In this document: one piece after another, positions 37,497 to 46,780 of the stretch | Numbering within the stretch: position 1 is the stretch's first letter | Layout of the letters: every line of letters begins with the position of its first letter | Source of the DNA: JASLEW01 sp035544895 | GTDB lineage: Bacteria; Acidobacteriota; Thermoanaerobaculia; Multivoradales; UBA5704 | Assembly: GCA_035544895.1 (NCBI GenBank) | Contig: DASZZM010000021.1 | Coordinates: 21,992-85,991, forward strand | Reading direction: 5' to 3' | Length of the DNA: 64,000 nt | Program-made: the position numbers and the translations under genes | Notes under the pieces: model-generated | Database searches by the model: none | Told to the model about the DNA's origin: nothing | What the model saw: the letters and a program-made list of their open reading frames with translations, nothing else

Positions 37497-38390
37497 CTAA
37501 CCCTCGATCCGCGGTGGGTGCGACGGCGGCGTTTTCTTCGCTGCCCGTTCGGCGGCTTTCTGGGCGGCCTGCTTGCGCGCCTGGTCGATGACGGCGGCGA
37601 CGGTCGGCGCGGGTACGATGAAGAATCGCACCAGCCCCCCTCCGCCGGTGAGCATCCGCATGCCCATGGCAAAGGCGGCGTCGTTGGCCGAGTCCCCTTC
37701 GGCGAGGCCCGAGTCCACGAAGCCGAGGACGCCGAGGACGCGCCCGGCCGGCGAGAAGACGGGCAGGCCAATGGTCGACAAGCCGTGGTCCATCACCCAC
37801 GCCCGGCGCGGCTTGCTGATCTCGCCGCTGATCCGCGCCGTCTCGAAATACGGCGTCGAGTCGTAACCCTTGCCGAGGCGGGAGACGGCGGCGACCAGGT
37901 CGCCGACCGCCGCGCTGCCGGCGTGAGAGAAATCGACCGCTCTGACCTTCTGCCCGGCGAGGGCCTCGATCTGCAGGAAGGCCACGCCCAGGTTCGAATC
38001 CGTCGCCGCGAGGAAAGCGGAGTGCTCTTTCTCGTCCTGCTCGAAGAGCACCTCGATGTCGCTGGCCACGGTCGTGAGCTGCGGCTTGTCGTTGCCGCGC
38101 GAGAACAGTTTCATCAGCCGTTCGGGCGCAAAAGGCAGGACCGAGGTCATGACCAGCCCTCCGGCGTCGACGACCACTCCGGGGACCTCGAGCCGCGCCT
38201 CCTGGGCGGCGCTCTCGGCGCCCTGGAACGTGGTCTTGGTCACGACCTTTATGGTGACGATGGACGGCGCGGCGTCGCGCAGCAGGGCGGCGAAACGCGC
38301 TCCGTCCTCGTCGCCCGGCGCGGGCGGCGCGGGCGGCGCGGCGGCGATCCACAGCCAGGCTCCCGCCAACACGATCGCAAGGTGTCGCAC
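37497..38390 (-). CDS. Trypsin-like protease homolog without catalytic motif
   Basis: About 297 residues with a signal peptide (HLAIVLAGAWLWIAAAPP) and an HtrA-like fold pattern (SIVTIKVVTKTTF, VPGVVVDAGGLVMTSVLPFA, VGDLVAAVSRLGKG). Where active proteases have GNSGGPL it reads STIGLPVFSPAGRVLG, and no His/Asp pair is evident, so it is probably inactive. GTG start at 38390 has AGGA upstream. It follows the active htrA in the same direction and may be a scaffold or regulator. The C-terminus is Lys/Ala-rich. Confidence 0.7.
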   Translation of the reverse strand: MRHLAIVLAGAWLWIAAAPPAPPAPGDEDGARFAALLRDAAPSIVTIKVVTKTTFQGAESAAQEARLEVPGVVVDAGGLVMTSVLPFAPERLMKLFSRGNDKPQLTTVASDIEVLFEQDEKEHSAFLAATDSNLGVAFLQIEALAGQKVRAVDFSHAGSAAVGDLVAAVSRLGKGYDSTPYFETARISGEISKPRRAWVMDHGLSTIGLPVFSPAGRVLGVLGFVDSGLAEGDSANDAAFAMGMRMLTGGGGLVRFFIVPAPTVAAVIDQARKQAAQKAAERAAKKTPPSHPPRIEG

Positions 38391-38411
38391 TAGCAATCCT
38401 TTCTAGCCTCC

Positions 38412-38451
38412 GACGCCCCCGCCCTCTCGCGCACCAATGACTTCTTCTTAG
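38412..38451. repeat. Dispersed intergenic repeat, copy G (partial)
   Basis: GACGCCCCCGCCCTCTCGCG, then CACCAATGACTTCTTCTTAG, resembling the right half and tail of copies A and B. It includes the stop codon of htrA. Confidence 0.5.
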
Positions 38452-40520
38452 TGCTCAGCGGCGGCCTTCGGCGGCTGCCACTCCGGCTCGATGAAGACGA
38501 AATGAGTCTTGTAGCCGCGGCGCAGGAAGATCTTCACGAAACGGGGATGTTGCACGAGTACCCGCTGCATCGCCGTCTTGAAGCTCTCGATGCCGGCGAC
38601 CGGCTGGTCGTTGACCGAAAGCACCACGTCATCGGTCTCGAGGCCCGCGAGGCTCGCCAGGCCCCCCTCGATCACTTCGCTCACCAGGACGCCCTTTCCC
38701 TCCGGAAGCAGGTCTTTCTCCATGCGGTCTGCCGCCATGATCTCGCGCACCGCGAACTCGAACTGCGGCTGGACCGCCTTGCCCGCCAGGTCGACCCCCT
38801 TGGGCTCGGGCTCCGCGACGACCCGGACGGTGAGCGGCCGGCCTTCGCGCAGCAGCGTGAGGCTCACCTCCTGGTCGACCGGCAGCTCCTCCATGACGTG
38901 TTCGAGATCATGGGCGTCCTGGGGTCGGGACGAGGTCAGGCGCTGGCCGTTGACCGCGGTGAGGATGTCGCCGACGCGCAGTCCCGCTCCCTGTGCCCGC
39001 GTGTAGGGGAGCACCTCGGAGATGCGCAGTCCGCGCGCGGCGCCGAGATCGAGGGCCTGTGCCAGCTCGGGCGTCAGGACTTGTGTGCGGACCCCCAGCC
39101 AGCCCTTGGGCAGCTCGGTGCCCGCGCTGTCGGGCTTCTCCTGGCCCGGGCTCACCACGGCGAGGAGCACCTCGCGCTTGCGCCGCAAGGTGACTTTGAA
39201 GCGTCCGCTGCCCGCACGCCGCAGCGCGTCGCGCAAGGCGTCGAGGTTCGGCGTGGGCACGTCGGCGACCGCCAGGAGGACGTCGCCCGGAGCGATGGCC
39301 GGCTTGGCGCTCTCGAATGCATAACCGGGCCGCACGCCCGTGATCAGCACTCCGGCCGCCTCGGGGTAGCGCCGAAACAGGGCCATCGCCGCGGTGATCT
39401 GCTGCACGGTGGCGCCGAGCTCGGACAGCTCCTCTTCTTCGCCGAGGAATCGCCCCATGCGAACCAGCTTGGCCTCAACCGCGCGGGTCTTCCCCAGCCG
39501 CTCAACGTCGAACCGCACCGTGCTTCCGGGCCTGAGCTCGGCGATGGACTGGTAGACCAGCGGGATCTCCTCGAAAAAGCGGGCGTTGATCGCGGTGCCG
39601 TCGATGGCCAGCAGCACGTCCCCGGGCTCCAGGCCGGCTTTCTCGGCCGGCGACCCGGGCCAGACGTCGGCGACCAGCGCGCCGCGTTCCAGCCCGGCCT
39701 TCTGCAGCGGCAACACCGCGACTCCCAGCCAGCCGCGCTCGACCTCGCCGGTGGTGCGCGCGGCGGCCAGCACGGATGCGGCGACGTTGGCGGGGATGGC
39801 GAAACCGACGCCGCCGAACCCGAGCTCGTTGATGCCGACGACTTCGCCCTTCATATCGACCAGCGGACCGCCGGAATTGCCCGGCAGCATGAGGGCGTCG
39901 TGTTGGATCCAACGGGTCAAGAGACCCGTCCTCTCGCCTTCCTCGAGATCCAGCTCGCGGATATCGTCGGCGGAGGAACGCATGAAGACCCGGTGCGGGT
40001 TCGAGACGATGCCCAGCGTCATCGACGAGCCGAGGAGCATCGGGTTGCCCATGGCGAGCACCTGATCGCCGACTTCGAGCGCGGAGGGGTCGCCGAGCTT
40101 GGCAAACGGCACCGTCCCCGCCGGGCTTCGCCGCTCCAGGTGCAGCTTGAGGACGCTCAAGTCGGTGAGCGGGTCGTCGAGGACGACACTCGCCTCGAGC
40201 TCTTCGCCGCTCGCCAGCCGGCAGAGGATGTGTGTCGCGTGCGCGGCGACGTGGTAGTTCGTCAGGACGTAGCCGTCCGGACTGACCACGACGCCGCTGC
40301 CGCCGGTCCTCGTGCGCTGCGCGTGCCCCTGCTGGTAGAACCGCTTGACCACAGAGATGTTGACCAGCGCGGGAAGGACCCGGCGCTGGACTTCGGTGAC
40401 CCGGCGCGCAGACTCGTCACCGCCTGCCGCGGGCGGCGCCATGGCCACTGCGGCCGCCAGCACGAGTCCGGCAAGCGGAATCCGGCCAAGCCGGTACCGT
40501 GGCTTCAGTCGTACGGTCAT
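38448..40520 (-). CDS. HtrA/DegP-type serine protease with multiple PDZ domains
   Basis: A 690-residue periplasmic quality-control protease. Signal segment GLVLAAAVAMAPPAAG; the triad is H90 (LTNYHVAAH), D120 (DPLTDLSVLKL) and S216 (LPGNSGGPLVDMKG). It then has at least three PDZ-like domains (GSPAEKAGLEPGDVLLAIDG, GYAFESAKPAIAPGDVLLAV, RAQGAGLRVGDILTAVNGQR, SLAGLETDDVVLSVNDQPV), more than the usual two. Length and PDZ number suggest a lineage-specific HtrA. The 37497 gene lies just downstream. Confidence 0.93.
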   Translation of the reverse strand: MTVRLKPRYRLGRIPLAGLVLAAAVAMAPPAAGGDESARRVTEVQRRVLPALVNISVVKRFYQQGHAQRTRTGGSGVVVSPDGYVLTNYHVAAHATHILCRLASGEELEASVVLDDPLTDLSVLKLHLERRSPAGTVPFAKLGDPSALEVGDQVLAMGNPMLLGSSMTLGIVSNPHRVFMRSSADDIRELDLEEGERTGLLTRWIQHDALMLPGNSGGPLVDMKGEVVGINELGFGGVGFAIPANVAASVLAAARTTGEVERGWLGVAVLPLQKAGLERGALVADVWPGSPAEKAGLEPGDVLLAIDGTAINARFFEEIPLVYQSIAELRPGSTVRFDVERLGKTRAVEAKLVRMGRFLGEEEELSELGATVQQITAAMALFRRYPEAAGVLITGVRPGYAFESAKPAIAPGDVLLAVADVPTPNLDALRDALRRAGSGRFKVTLRRKREVLLAVVSPGQEKPDSAGTELPKGWLGVRTQVLTPELAQALDLGAARGLRISEVLPYTRAQGAGLRVGDILTAVNGQRLTSSRPQDAHDLEHVMEELPVDQEVSLTLLREGRPLTVRVVAEPEPKGVDLAGKAVQPQFEFAVREIMAADRMEKDLLPEGKGVLVSEVIEGGLASLAGLETDDVVLSVNDQPVAGIESFKTAMQRVLVQHPRFVKIFLRRGYKTHFVFIEPEWQPPKAAAEH

Positions 40521-40608
40521 TGCGTCAGCGCTCGCTACGAAGAGATTATAGCCGGTCGGCTGTGCCGGCCGGAGGATTGGCTGGGGTCAGCGGTGCGCTT
40601 GACCCCAC

Positions 40609-41739
40609 TCAGCCCAGGGCCTGGAGCAGGTCCGCGATCAGGTCGTCGGGGTGCTCGAGGCCGACGGAGAGGCGCAGGAGGTCCTCCGGGGCCGTCGAGG
40701 CTGGACCTTCGGAGGAGGCGCGGTGCTCGATCAAGCTCTCGCTGCCGCCGAGGCTCGTGGCATTGGCGATCAGCTCGAGGCGCGAGGCGACGGCGACGGC
40801 GCCCCCCCGCCCGCCGGCGACGCGCAGCGACAGCATGCCGCCGAAAGCCCGCATCTGGCGCCGCGCGATCTCGTGGCCGGGGTGGGAGGGCAGCCCGGGG
40901 TACTGCACCGAGACGATCGCCGGGTGCTCGGCCAGGGCGCGGGCGAGCGCCAGCGCGGTGGCCGAGTGGCGCTCCATGCGGCAGGCGAGCGAGCGCAGCC
41001 CGCGCAAGACCAGCCAGGAGTTGAACGGCGAAGCGACCGCCCCGAGATATTCCCGGATGTGCGCGAGCCGTGCGTAGAGCGGCTCGCGCCGCTTGAGCAC
41101 CAGGGCGCCGCCCTGCACGTCGCTGTGGCCGCCCAGGTACTTGGTGGTCGAGTGCAGGACGACGTCGACGCCGATCTCGAGGGGGCGCTGCAGGGCGGGG
41201 GTGGCGAAGGTCCCGTCGAGGACGAAGGTGGCGCCCGCATCATGCGCGACCGCGGCGACCGCCGCGATGTCGACGATGCCGAGCAGCGGGTTGGTCGGCG
41301 TCTCGCCCCAGACCACTTGCGCGCTGACCTCGCTTGCCGGCCGCAGGGCGGCGCGCAGCGCGTCGAGGTCAGCGAGGTCGACCGTGCTCGCCGCGATCCC
41401 CCAGCGCGGCAGGAACTCGCGCGCGATCTGGCGGAAGGCGTAGTAGAGGTCGTGGTGGAAGATGACGTGGGCGCCCGCGGGCAGCGCCTGCAGGCATGCC
41501 GTGCCGGCCGCGACGCCGGAGGAAAAGACCAGCGCCGCCTCGCCGCCCTCCACCGCGGCCAGCGCCTCCTCGAGCCGCCGCTGCGTCGGGTTGCCCTCGC
41601 GGATGTAGAGAAAGCCGTGCGGCAGCTCGCCCTGCGGTCCATGCTCGAAGGTGGTCGACAGGTGGATGGGAGGCGCGATCGCGCCGGTTGCCGGATCGGG
41701 CTCCCCCCCGGCATGGACGACGATGGTCTCGAGCTTCAC
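40609..41739 (-). CDS. Trans-sulfuration family PLP enzyme (cystathionine gamma-synthase/lyase type)
   Basis: 376 residues of the Cys/Met metabolism PLP family. Motifs: IHLSTTFEHGPQG, YIREGNPTQRRLEEALA, EGGEAALVFSSGVAA, WGETPTNPLLGIVD, FVLDGTFATP and the PLP-lysine STTKYLGGHSDVQGG. It could be a cystathionine gamma-synthase, gamma-lyase or methionine gamma-lyase; sequence alone does not settle this. Divergent from lipA. Confidence 0.9.
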   Translation of the reverse strand: MKLETIVVHAGGEPDPATGAIAPPIHLSTTFEHGPQGELPHGFLYIREGNPTQRRLEEALAAVEGGEAALVFSSGVAAGTACLQALPAGAHVIFHHDLYYAFRQIAREFLPRWGIAASTVDLADLDALRAALRPASEVSAQVVWGETPTNPLLGIVDIAAVAAVAHDAGATFVLDGTFATPALQRPLEIGVDVVLHSTTKYLGGHSDVQGGALVLKRREPLYARLAHIREYLGAVASPFNSWLVLRGLRSLACRMERHSATALALARALAEHPAIVSVQYPGLPSHPGHEIARRQMRAFGGMLSLRVAGGRGGAVAVASRLELIANATSLGGSESLIEHRASSEGPASTAPEDLLRLSVGLEHPDDLIADLLQALG

Positions 41740-41796
41740 GATCGATCCCTCCCCCGCTTACGGGGGGAGTCTACCCGACTCGGTTACACTAGACGG

Positions 41797-42777
41797 GTGA
41801 GCGAGTCCCTGATCCAGATCGGCAGCCGCCCGCCATCCTCCGGCGACGGCGACGGTGGCGCGCGCCAGGCGCGCCCGGCGCGGCCGGCCGGCAAGGACCG
41901 TCGAACCGGCCGGCCGGACTGGCTGCGCATCCGCCTGGCCACGCCGGCCTCCTATCACCGGGTCCGCGAGCTGGTGGACGGCCTGCGGCTGCACACGGTC
42001 TGCCAGGAGGCCCGCTGTCCCAACATCTACGAGTGCTGGGGCGAGCACGGCACGGCCACCTTCATGATCCTCGGCGACGTCTGCACGCGCCGCTGCGGTT
42101 TCTGCGCCGTGACGTCCGGCCGGCCAGCGCCCGGCGTCGACCCGCGCGAGCCGGAGCGCCTGGCCGAGGCGGTGGCGGTCATGGGCCTGCGCCACGCGGT
42201 CGTCACCTCGGTCGACCGCGACGACCTGCCCGACGGCGGGGCCGGGCACTTCGCCGAGGTCATCGCGGCCGTGCACCGGCGCAATCCCGGCTGCGCGGTC
42301 GAGGTCCTGACGCCCGATTTCCGCGCCGTGCCCGGCGCCCTCGACGTGGTCCTCGGCGCCGTGCCGGAGGTCTTCTCGCACAACGTCGAAACGGTGCCCC
42401 GCCTCTACCGCCGCGCCCGTCCCGGGAGCCGCTACGACCGCAGCCTGGCTCTGCTGGCCGAGGCGGCGCGGCGCCGCGATCGCGGCGTCTACGCCGGCCG
42501 CGTCAAGACCGGCATCATGGTCGGGCTCGGCGAGCTGCCCGAGGAGGTCCATGCCACCCTGGCCGACATCCGCGGCGCCGGTGTCGAGATCCTGACCATC
42601 GGCCAGTACCTCCAGCCCACGTCCCAGCATCTGCCGGTCGACCGCTGGGTCCACCCCGAAGAGTTCGCGGCCTACCGCGACCGCGCCCTCTCGCTCGGCT
42701 TCACCCACTGCGAGTCCGGCCCCCTGGTGCGCAGCAGCTATCACGCCCACGAGCACGTACGGCCGGCGAGCGCGTAG
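41797..42777 (+). CDS. lipA: Lipoyl synthase
   Basis: Radical SAM enzyme inserting two sulfurs into octanoyl groups, 326 residues. Auxiliary cluster motif CQEARCPNIYEC, radical SAM motif CTRRCGFC, HNVETVPRLYRRAR, GIMVGLGE and the terminal RSSYHA Ser ligand. GTG start at 41797; the first 40 residues are low-complexity and not conserved. Partner of lipB (28246) in the same pathway, but unlinked. Confidence 0.95.
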   Translation: MSESLIQIGSRPPSSGDGDGGARQARPARPAGKDRRTGRPDWLRIRLATPASYHRVRELVDGLRLHTVCQEARCPNIYECWGEHGTATFMILGDVCTRRCGFCAVTSGRPAPGVDPREPERLAEAVAVMGLRHAVVTSVDRDDLPDGGAGHFAEVIAAVHRRNPGCAVEVLTPDFRAVPGALDVVLGAVPEVFSHNVETVPRLYRRARPGSRYDRSLALLAEAARRRDRGVYAGRVKTGIMVGLGELPEEVHATLADIRGAGVEILTIGQYLQPTSQHLPVDRWVHPEEFAAYRDRALSLGFTHCESGPLVRSSYHAHEHVRPASA

Positions 42778-42787
42778 CCTCCGGCAG

Positions 42788-43729
42788 TCAGCGTGCCGCG
42801 CTGACCCTCCACAGCCCCGCCGCGATCAGGGCGAAGCCGACGCCCTCCTCCCAGCCCAGCCGCTCGCCGAGGAAGACCGCCGCGAGCGCCGCGGTGACCA
42901 GCGGCTGCAGCGTGCTGTAGGCCGCCACCAGCGCCGGCGAGGAGCGGCGCACCGCCCAGGTGCTCAGCGCATAGGCGAGCACCGTCGCCACCACCACGTA
43001 GGCCACCCCCAGCCAGGCCCCGCGCGAGACCGCCGCCGGCCGCAGCGCCGCGAGCGCCGGGGCCGCAACCAGCATCACCGCCGCGCCGCCGAGCACGAAC
43101 GACCAGGCGATCACCGTGCGCCAGGGCAGGCGGCGCAGGATCGGCCGCTGCAGCACCAGATAGAAGGCGTAGCACATGCAGTTGGCGATGATCAGGCCGT
43201 TGCCGAGGGCGACCTCCGAGCCGAGGGTCAGGCGCGCCGGATTGACCAGCACCAGCGCCCCGGCGACCGACAGGAGCACGCCCACCAGGCGGCGCGCGCC
43301 GATCCGCTCGATGCCCAGGACGGCCGCCGCGGCGACCGCGAAGACCGGCAGCGACGGCATCAGAATCGCGGCGTTGGTCGCCGTGGTGCGCTCGAGTCCG
43401 AGGATGAACAGCACCTGGTTGGCGAAGATGCCGAGCGCGCCCAGCAGCGCCAGCGCGGGGAGATCGCGCCACGCCGGCCACAGGCGGTCGCGCCGCCAGG
43501 CGACGAGGACCAGGAGCGGAGCGGCGAAGGCGACCCGCAACCCCGCCAGCGCCAGCGGCCGCATCTCGTGGAGCACCGCCTTGGCCACCACGTGGAAGCC
43601 GCCGAATAGCACCTGCACGAGAAGCAGCACCGCCTGCACCCGCAGCCCCGGCCGCCCCGCCCCCGCCTCCGGCGCCAGCGGCGGCACCGGCGCCGAAGAG
43701 GGTGTCGTCATCGGCAGAGGCTGGCTCAT
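42788..43729 (-). CDS. EamA/DMT superfamily transporter
   Basis: 313 residues, ten predicted membrane helices in two EamA repeats (VLLLVQVLFGGFHVVAKAVL and WLGVAYVVVATVLAYALSTW among them). Inner-membrane metabolite exporter or permease; substrate cannot be told. The N-terminal 28 residues are Pro/Ala-rich. Convergent with lipA. Confidence 0.9.
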   Translation of the reverse strand: MSQPLPMTTPSSAPVPPLAPEAGAGRPGLRVQAVLLLVQVLFGGFHVVAKAVLHEMRPLALAGLRVAFAAPLLVLVAWRRDRLWPAWRDLPALALLGALGIFANQVLFILGLERTTATNAAILMPSLPVFAVAAAAVLGIERIGARRLVGVLLSVAGALVLVNPARLTLGSEVALGNGLIIANCMCYAFYLVLQRPILRRLPWRTVIAWSFVLGGAAVMLVAAPALAALRPAAVSRGAWLGVAYVVVATVLAYALSTWAVRRSSPALVAAYSTLQPLVTAALAAVFLGERLGWEEGVGFALIAAGLWRVSAAR

Positions 43730-43846
43730 GGCGGGACAGGATAGGCGATGCGGGGGGCGGTGACGGAATTACGGTGGCTCCCGCAAGGGGAATATCAGGT
43801 CACGGCGCGGCATGAGCCTGCATGTACTATGTATATGGAGGTGCAT

Positions 43847-44098
43847 ATGGAGCTCTCGAAAAAGACAACTCTCCTCTTTCCCCCGGATCTCTATAAGCAG
43901 TTGACCCGCCTGGCCCGGCAACGGGGGGTCAGTGTGGGAGAGCTGGTCCGCCGCGCCTGCGAGGCGCAATACGGGGTGGTGTCTCGGGAGTCGCGCCTCG
44001 CCGCCGTGCGCGATCTCGAGGCCATGTCTCTGCCGGTCGGCGATCCGGATCAGATCGAGAGGGAGTCGGTACCGAGCCCCGAGGATCTGCTGCCGTGA
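43847..44098 (+). CDS. vapB: VapB-type antitoxin, ribbon-helix-helix
   Basis: 83 residues: MELSKKTTLLFPPDLYKQLT and RLARQRGVSVGELVRRACEA form the ribbon-helix-helix, followed by an acidic toxin-binding tail (PSPEDLLP). Start at 43847 is favoured by GGAGG six bases upstream; ATG at 43835 is an alternative. It overlaps vapC by GTGA. The AT-rich TGTACTATGTATATG just upstream may be promoter or operator. Confidence 0.85.
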   Translation: MELSKKTTLLFPPDLYKQLTRLARQRGVSVGELVRRACEAQYGVVSRESRLAAVRDLEAMSLPVGDPDQIERESVPSPEDLLP

Positions 44099-44493
44099 TC
44101 CTGGTGGATGCAAACATCTTCATGTACGCGGCTGGAGTGGATCACCCGCACAAAGCGCCCAGCGCGCGTTTCCTGCTGCGCGTCGCCCAAGGCGAAGTCG
44201 ACGCCGCCGTCGACACGGAGACCCTCCAGGAGATCCTGCATCGGTATCGAGCCATGGGTCGCTGGGCCGACGGGCGGCGCGTCTACGACTCCGCCCGGCA
44301 GATCGTCCCGGTCTCGTTCCCAATCACGGTTGAAATCGTCGACGCCGCCCGCGGCCTCCTCGACTCGCATCAAGGCCTGACGGTTCGCGACGCTCTCCAC
44401 GCCGCGGTGGTCCTTCACAGCGGAGCCGAGGCGATCTGCAGCTACGACCGCGACTTCGACGGTGTCGCCGGCCTGCGGCGAGTCGAACCCTGA
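44095..44493 (+). CDS. vapC: VapC-type PIN-domain ribonuclease toxin
   Basis: 132 residues. The PIN acidic residues are visible: Asp in ILVDANIFMYAAG, Glu in ETLQEILHRY, Asp in LTVRDALHAAV and Asp in CSYDRDFDGV. Endoribonuclease toxin of the adjoining VapB. GTG start. Confidence 0.88.
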   Translation: MILVDANIFMYAAGVDHPHKAPSARFLLRVAQGEVDAAVDTETLQEILHRYRAMGRWADGRRVYDSARQIVPVSFPITVEIVDAARGLLDSHQGLTVRDALHAAVVLHSGAEAICSYDRDFDGVAGLRRVEP

Positions 44494-44585
44494 CTGTCGT
44501 TACGCAAGATTCTGGTTGCGAGCCAAGCGGCAACGACAAGGCAAAGAGCCGCAGCCACGGCAAGGAACACGATCAAGGCACCCAT
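44442..44585 (-). CDS. Possible small single-pass membrane protein
   Basis: A 47-residue frame with one strong hydrophobic helix (ALIVFLAVAAALCLVVAAWL) and a basic tail. It overlaps the end of vapC on the opposite strand. Only GGAAAG is upstream. Could be a real micro-protein or chance. Confidence 0.3.
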   Translation of the reverse strand: MGALIVFLAVAAALCLVVAAWLATRILRNDSQGSTRRRPATPSKSRS

Positions 44586-44732
44586 AGGTGTCTTTCCGAC
44601 TGGCCTCACCTGCCTGCGGAAGTGCAGGGATCGGGAGGTGGGTCTCGCTAACCTCCCCCATCCCTGAGGTAGCGACCCCATGTCCTTGTCGCCGGTTTGC
44701 GCCGCTCCAGGCGAACCGATAGAATCGCGCTT

Positions 44733-45203
44733 GTGAAAGAGGGCACAAGGTCGGAGCCGGCCGCCGGCTTGCGCATCCGCCCGCTCGACGAGCTGGACAT
44801 CAGCCCGATCGTCGCGATCGACGAGAAGATCAGCGGGCGCTACCGCCCGGAAGTCTGGGAGCGCCAGATCGGTTATTACTTGAGGCGGGACCCCGAGGGC
44901 TCGGTGGTCGCCGAGGCGGGCGGCACGGTGGTGGGGTTCATGCTGGGCGAGGTCCGCTCCGTCGAGTTCGGCCTCGAGGAGCCGACCGGCTGGATCGAGG
45001 TGCTGGGTGTCGACCCCGCCTACCGCGGCCAGGCCGTGGGCCGCGGCATGGCGGAGGCCATGCTCGCGCACTTCCGCGAGCTCGGCGCCCACAGCGTGCG
45101 AACCCTGGTCGACGAGGCGGCGACCGAGATCAGCGGCTTCTTCACCTCACTGGGTTTCCAGCCCTCGACCCTGCGGCCGTTCGTCAAGCCGCTCCAATCA
45201 TGA
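44733..45203 (+). CDS. GNAT family N-acetyltransferase
   Basis: 156 residues with the GNAT core: IRPLDELDISPIVAIDEKIS, IEVLGVDPAYRGQAVGRGMA (acetyl-CoA pyrophosphate loop Q/RxxGxG) and SVRTLVDEAATEISGFFTSL GF in the last strands. Substrate unknown. GTG start at 44733. It precedes the diiron protein gene by 111 bases. Confidence 0.87.
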   Translation: MKEGTRSEPAAGLRIRPLDELDISPIVAIDEKISGRYRPEVWERQIGYYLRRDPEGSVVAEAGGTVVGFMLGEVRSVEFGLEEPTGWIEVLGVDPAYRGQAVGRGMAEAMLAHFRELGAHSVRTLVDEAATEISGFFTSLGFQPSTLRPFVKPLQS

Positions 45204-45314
45204 GGCCGGGCGCGCGCCGCCGGGAGCCGGACCTGGACTGCCGCTGAATCTGGCGCACCGCCTCCGGCTTGCCAGGCCGCCCGTGGCCTGAAGATCGCAA
45301 GAGAGAACGACACG

Positions 45315-46673
45315 ATGAGCTCGAGAACCGCCAGCCTGCCCAGGAGCTTCCATGACGCCGTGGTCAAGTGGCGGGAGGCTTACCTGCCCGACTTCGACTT
45401 CCTCCTGGAGACCTGGGAGAAGCACTTTCCCAACGACCCCAGGTTCGAGCTCTGCGCCTACCGCCAGCTCGGCATGTGCGGCACCATCGAGTGCGGCGAG
45501 CTCAAGGGCAAGCCGAAGTACGCCCGCGCCGCCGAGATGGTGCCCGAGCAGGCCCACCACCTCCTGGGGGCGATCCGCGCCCAGGCCTCGACCGAGTTCG
45601 GCTCCATCCAGCAGCATCGCCTGACCCTGGCGCGCGCGCAGGAGGAGGAAGAGCAGTTCTGGATCTTGCGCATGATGGCCGAGGAGCTGCGGCACGGCTA
45701 CCAGATGCTCCACCTGCTGGCCGAGGACGACTGGAGCTGCGTGGCCAAGGAGAGCGGCTCCGAGATGATCGAAGAGATCCTGTCGATGAACACCGGTTCC
45801 CACGTGCTCGGCGCCTTCAACATCGATTTCGACTCCTTCGTCGACAACGTGGTGTTCTGCGCCCTGATCGATCGCGTCGGCAAGTACCAGCTCTCCATGC
45901 AGCGCTCGAGCGCCTACCAGCCGATGGCCGAGAGCATGCCGCAGATGCTGCGCGAGGAAGCCTTTCACCTCGCCGCCGGCGTCGTGCCCATGCGCCGCTG
46001 GGTGACCAGCGCGGCCGAGGGCAAGGGCTTCGTCGCCATGGAGACGCTGCAGCGGGCGATCAACAAGTGGCTGCCCCGCGGCATGGAGATGTTCGGCGAC
46101 GAGCGCGGCGGCGCCACCAACGTGCGCTACGGCTTGAAGCCGATGACTAACGCCGAGGCCCAGAAGCTCTACCGCGAAGAGGTGGGCAAGCTCGTGCGCG
46201 ACCTCAACTTGCGCTACCTGCGGGCGCGCCTTCCCGCGCTCACCCACGCCGGCGCGGGCGAGGCGCTCGACCGCCTGCTCCCCGAGTCCGGAGACGGCGA
46301 GGCGGTCTCGGGCGTCCTGCCGGAAGACCTCCTCCGCCTGCCCCATGCCGATTTCTTCCGCCGCCGCGGCGTGCCCGCCTTCACCATGGTCGGAGTCGAC
46401 GGCGAGGCGTTCGACGATCTCGGCGCCTACCTGCGTTACCTCATGCGCCACCTGCCCGACGCCTACTGCGCCGGCCGCGACTACCGCGAGTTCGTCGAGC
46501 TCCTCACCAAGGTGCGCGGCGGCGAGATGACGATCAAAGAAGCCACCGCGCAGATGCCCACCCTGCGCCGGGTGGGCGGCGCCTGCCCGTGCTCCAAGTC
46601 GGTGCGCTGGGTGGTCGACGAGCCGCGCCCGGCCGTCCCGTGGCCCGGACCGGCCCCTGCGGCCGCGAGCTGA
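45315..46673 (+). CDS. Ferritin-like diiron protein related to PaaA/BoxB acyl-CoA epoxidases
   Basis: 452 residues. A four-helix ferritin-like core is suggested by ARAQEEEEQFWILRMMAEEL then RHGYQMLHLL (Glu...ExxRH-type pair) and a second MLREEAFHLAAGVVPMRRWV (ExxxH pair). The size and GGATNVRYGLKPMTNAE part recall BoxB (benzoyl-CoA epoxidase), and it falls in the phenylacetic acid catabolic superfamily. No partner reductase or CoA ligase is nearby, so the substrate is open. Confidence 0.7.
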   Translation: MSSRTASLPRSFHDAVVKWREAYLPDFDFLLETWEKHFPNDPRFELCAYRQLGMCGTIECGELKGKPKYARAAEMVPEQAHHLLGAIRAQASTEFGSIQQHRLTLARAQEEEEQFWILRMMAEELRHGYQMLHLLAEDDWSCVAKESGSEMIEEILSMNTGSHVLGAFNIDFDSFVDNVVFCALIDRVGKYQLSMQRSSAYQPMAESMPQMLREEAFHLAAGVVPMRRWVTSAAEGKGFVAMETLQRAINKWLPRGMEMFGDERGGATNVRYGLKPMTNAEAQKLYREEVGKLVRDLNLRYLRARLPALTHAGAGEALDRLLPESGDGEAVSGVLPEDLLRLPHADFFRRRGVPAFTMVGVDGEAFDDLGAYLRYLMRHLPDAYCAGRDYREFVELLTKVRGGEMTIKEATAQMPTLRRVGGACPCSKSVRWVVDEPRPAVPWPGPAPAAAS

Positions 46674-46691
46674 TCCAGCCGCCGATCCCCG

Positions 46692-46772
46692 CGAATTTCG
46701 TTCTAGTCCCTACCGGCTGTGCCGACCCCGAGGTATGAAACAGCGCTCGCTAACTGGCGATGGCGGCCTCCA
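46692..46772. repeat. Dispersed modular intergenic repeat, copy H
   Basis: Starts with the tail motif AATTTCGTTCTAG, then TCCCTACCGGCTGTGCCGAC and GTATGAAACAGC shared with copy C, then CGCTCGCTAACTGGCGATGG shared with copy A. It ends nine bases before the proline dehydrogenase ATG and so may supply its leader. Confidence 0.7.
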
Positions 46773-46780
46773 GGCCTGCG

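Noticed and set aside
38448..41024. Long plus-strand frame antisense to htrA
   Set aside because: High-GC antisense shadow; the minus strand encodes a clear protease.
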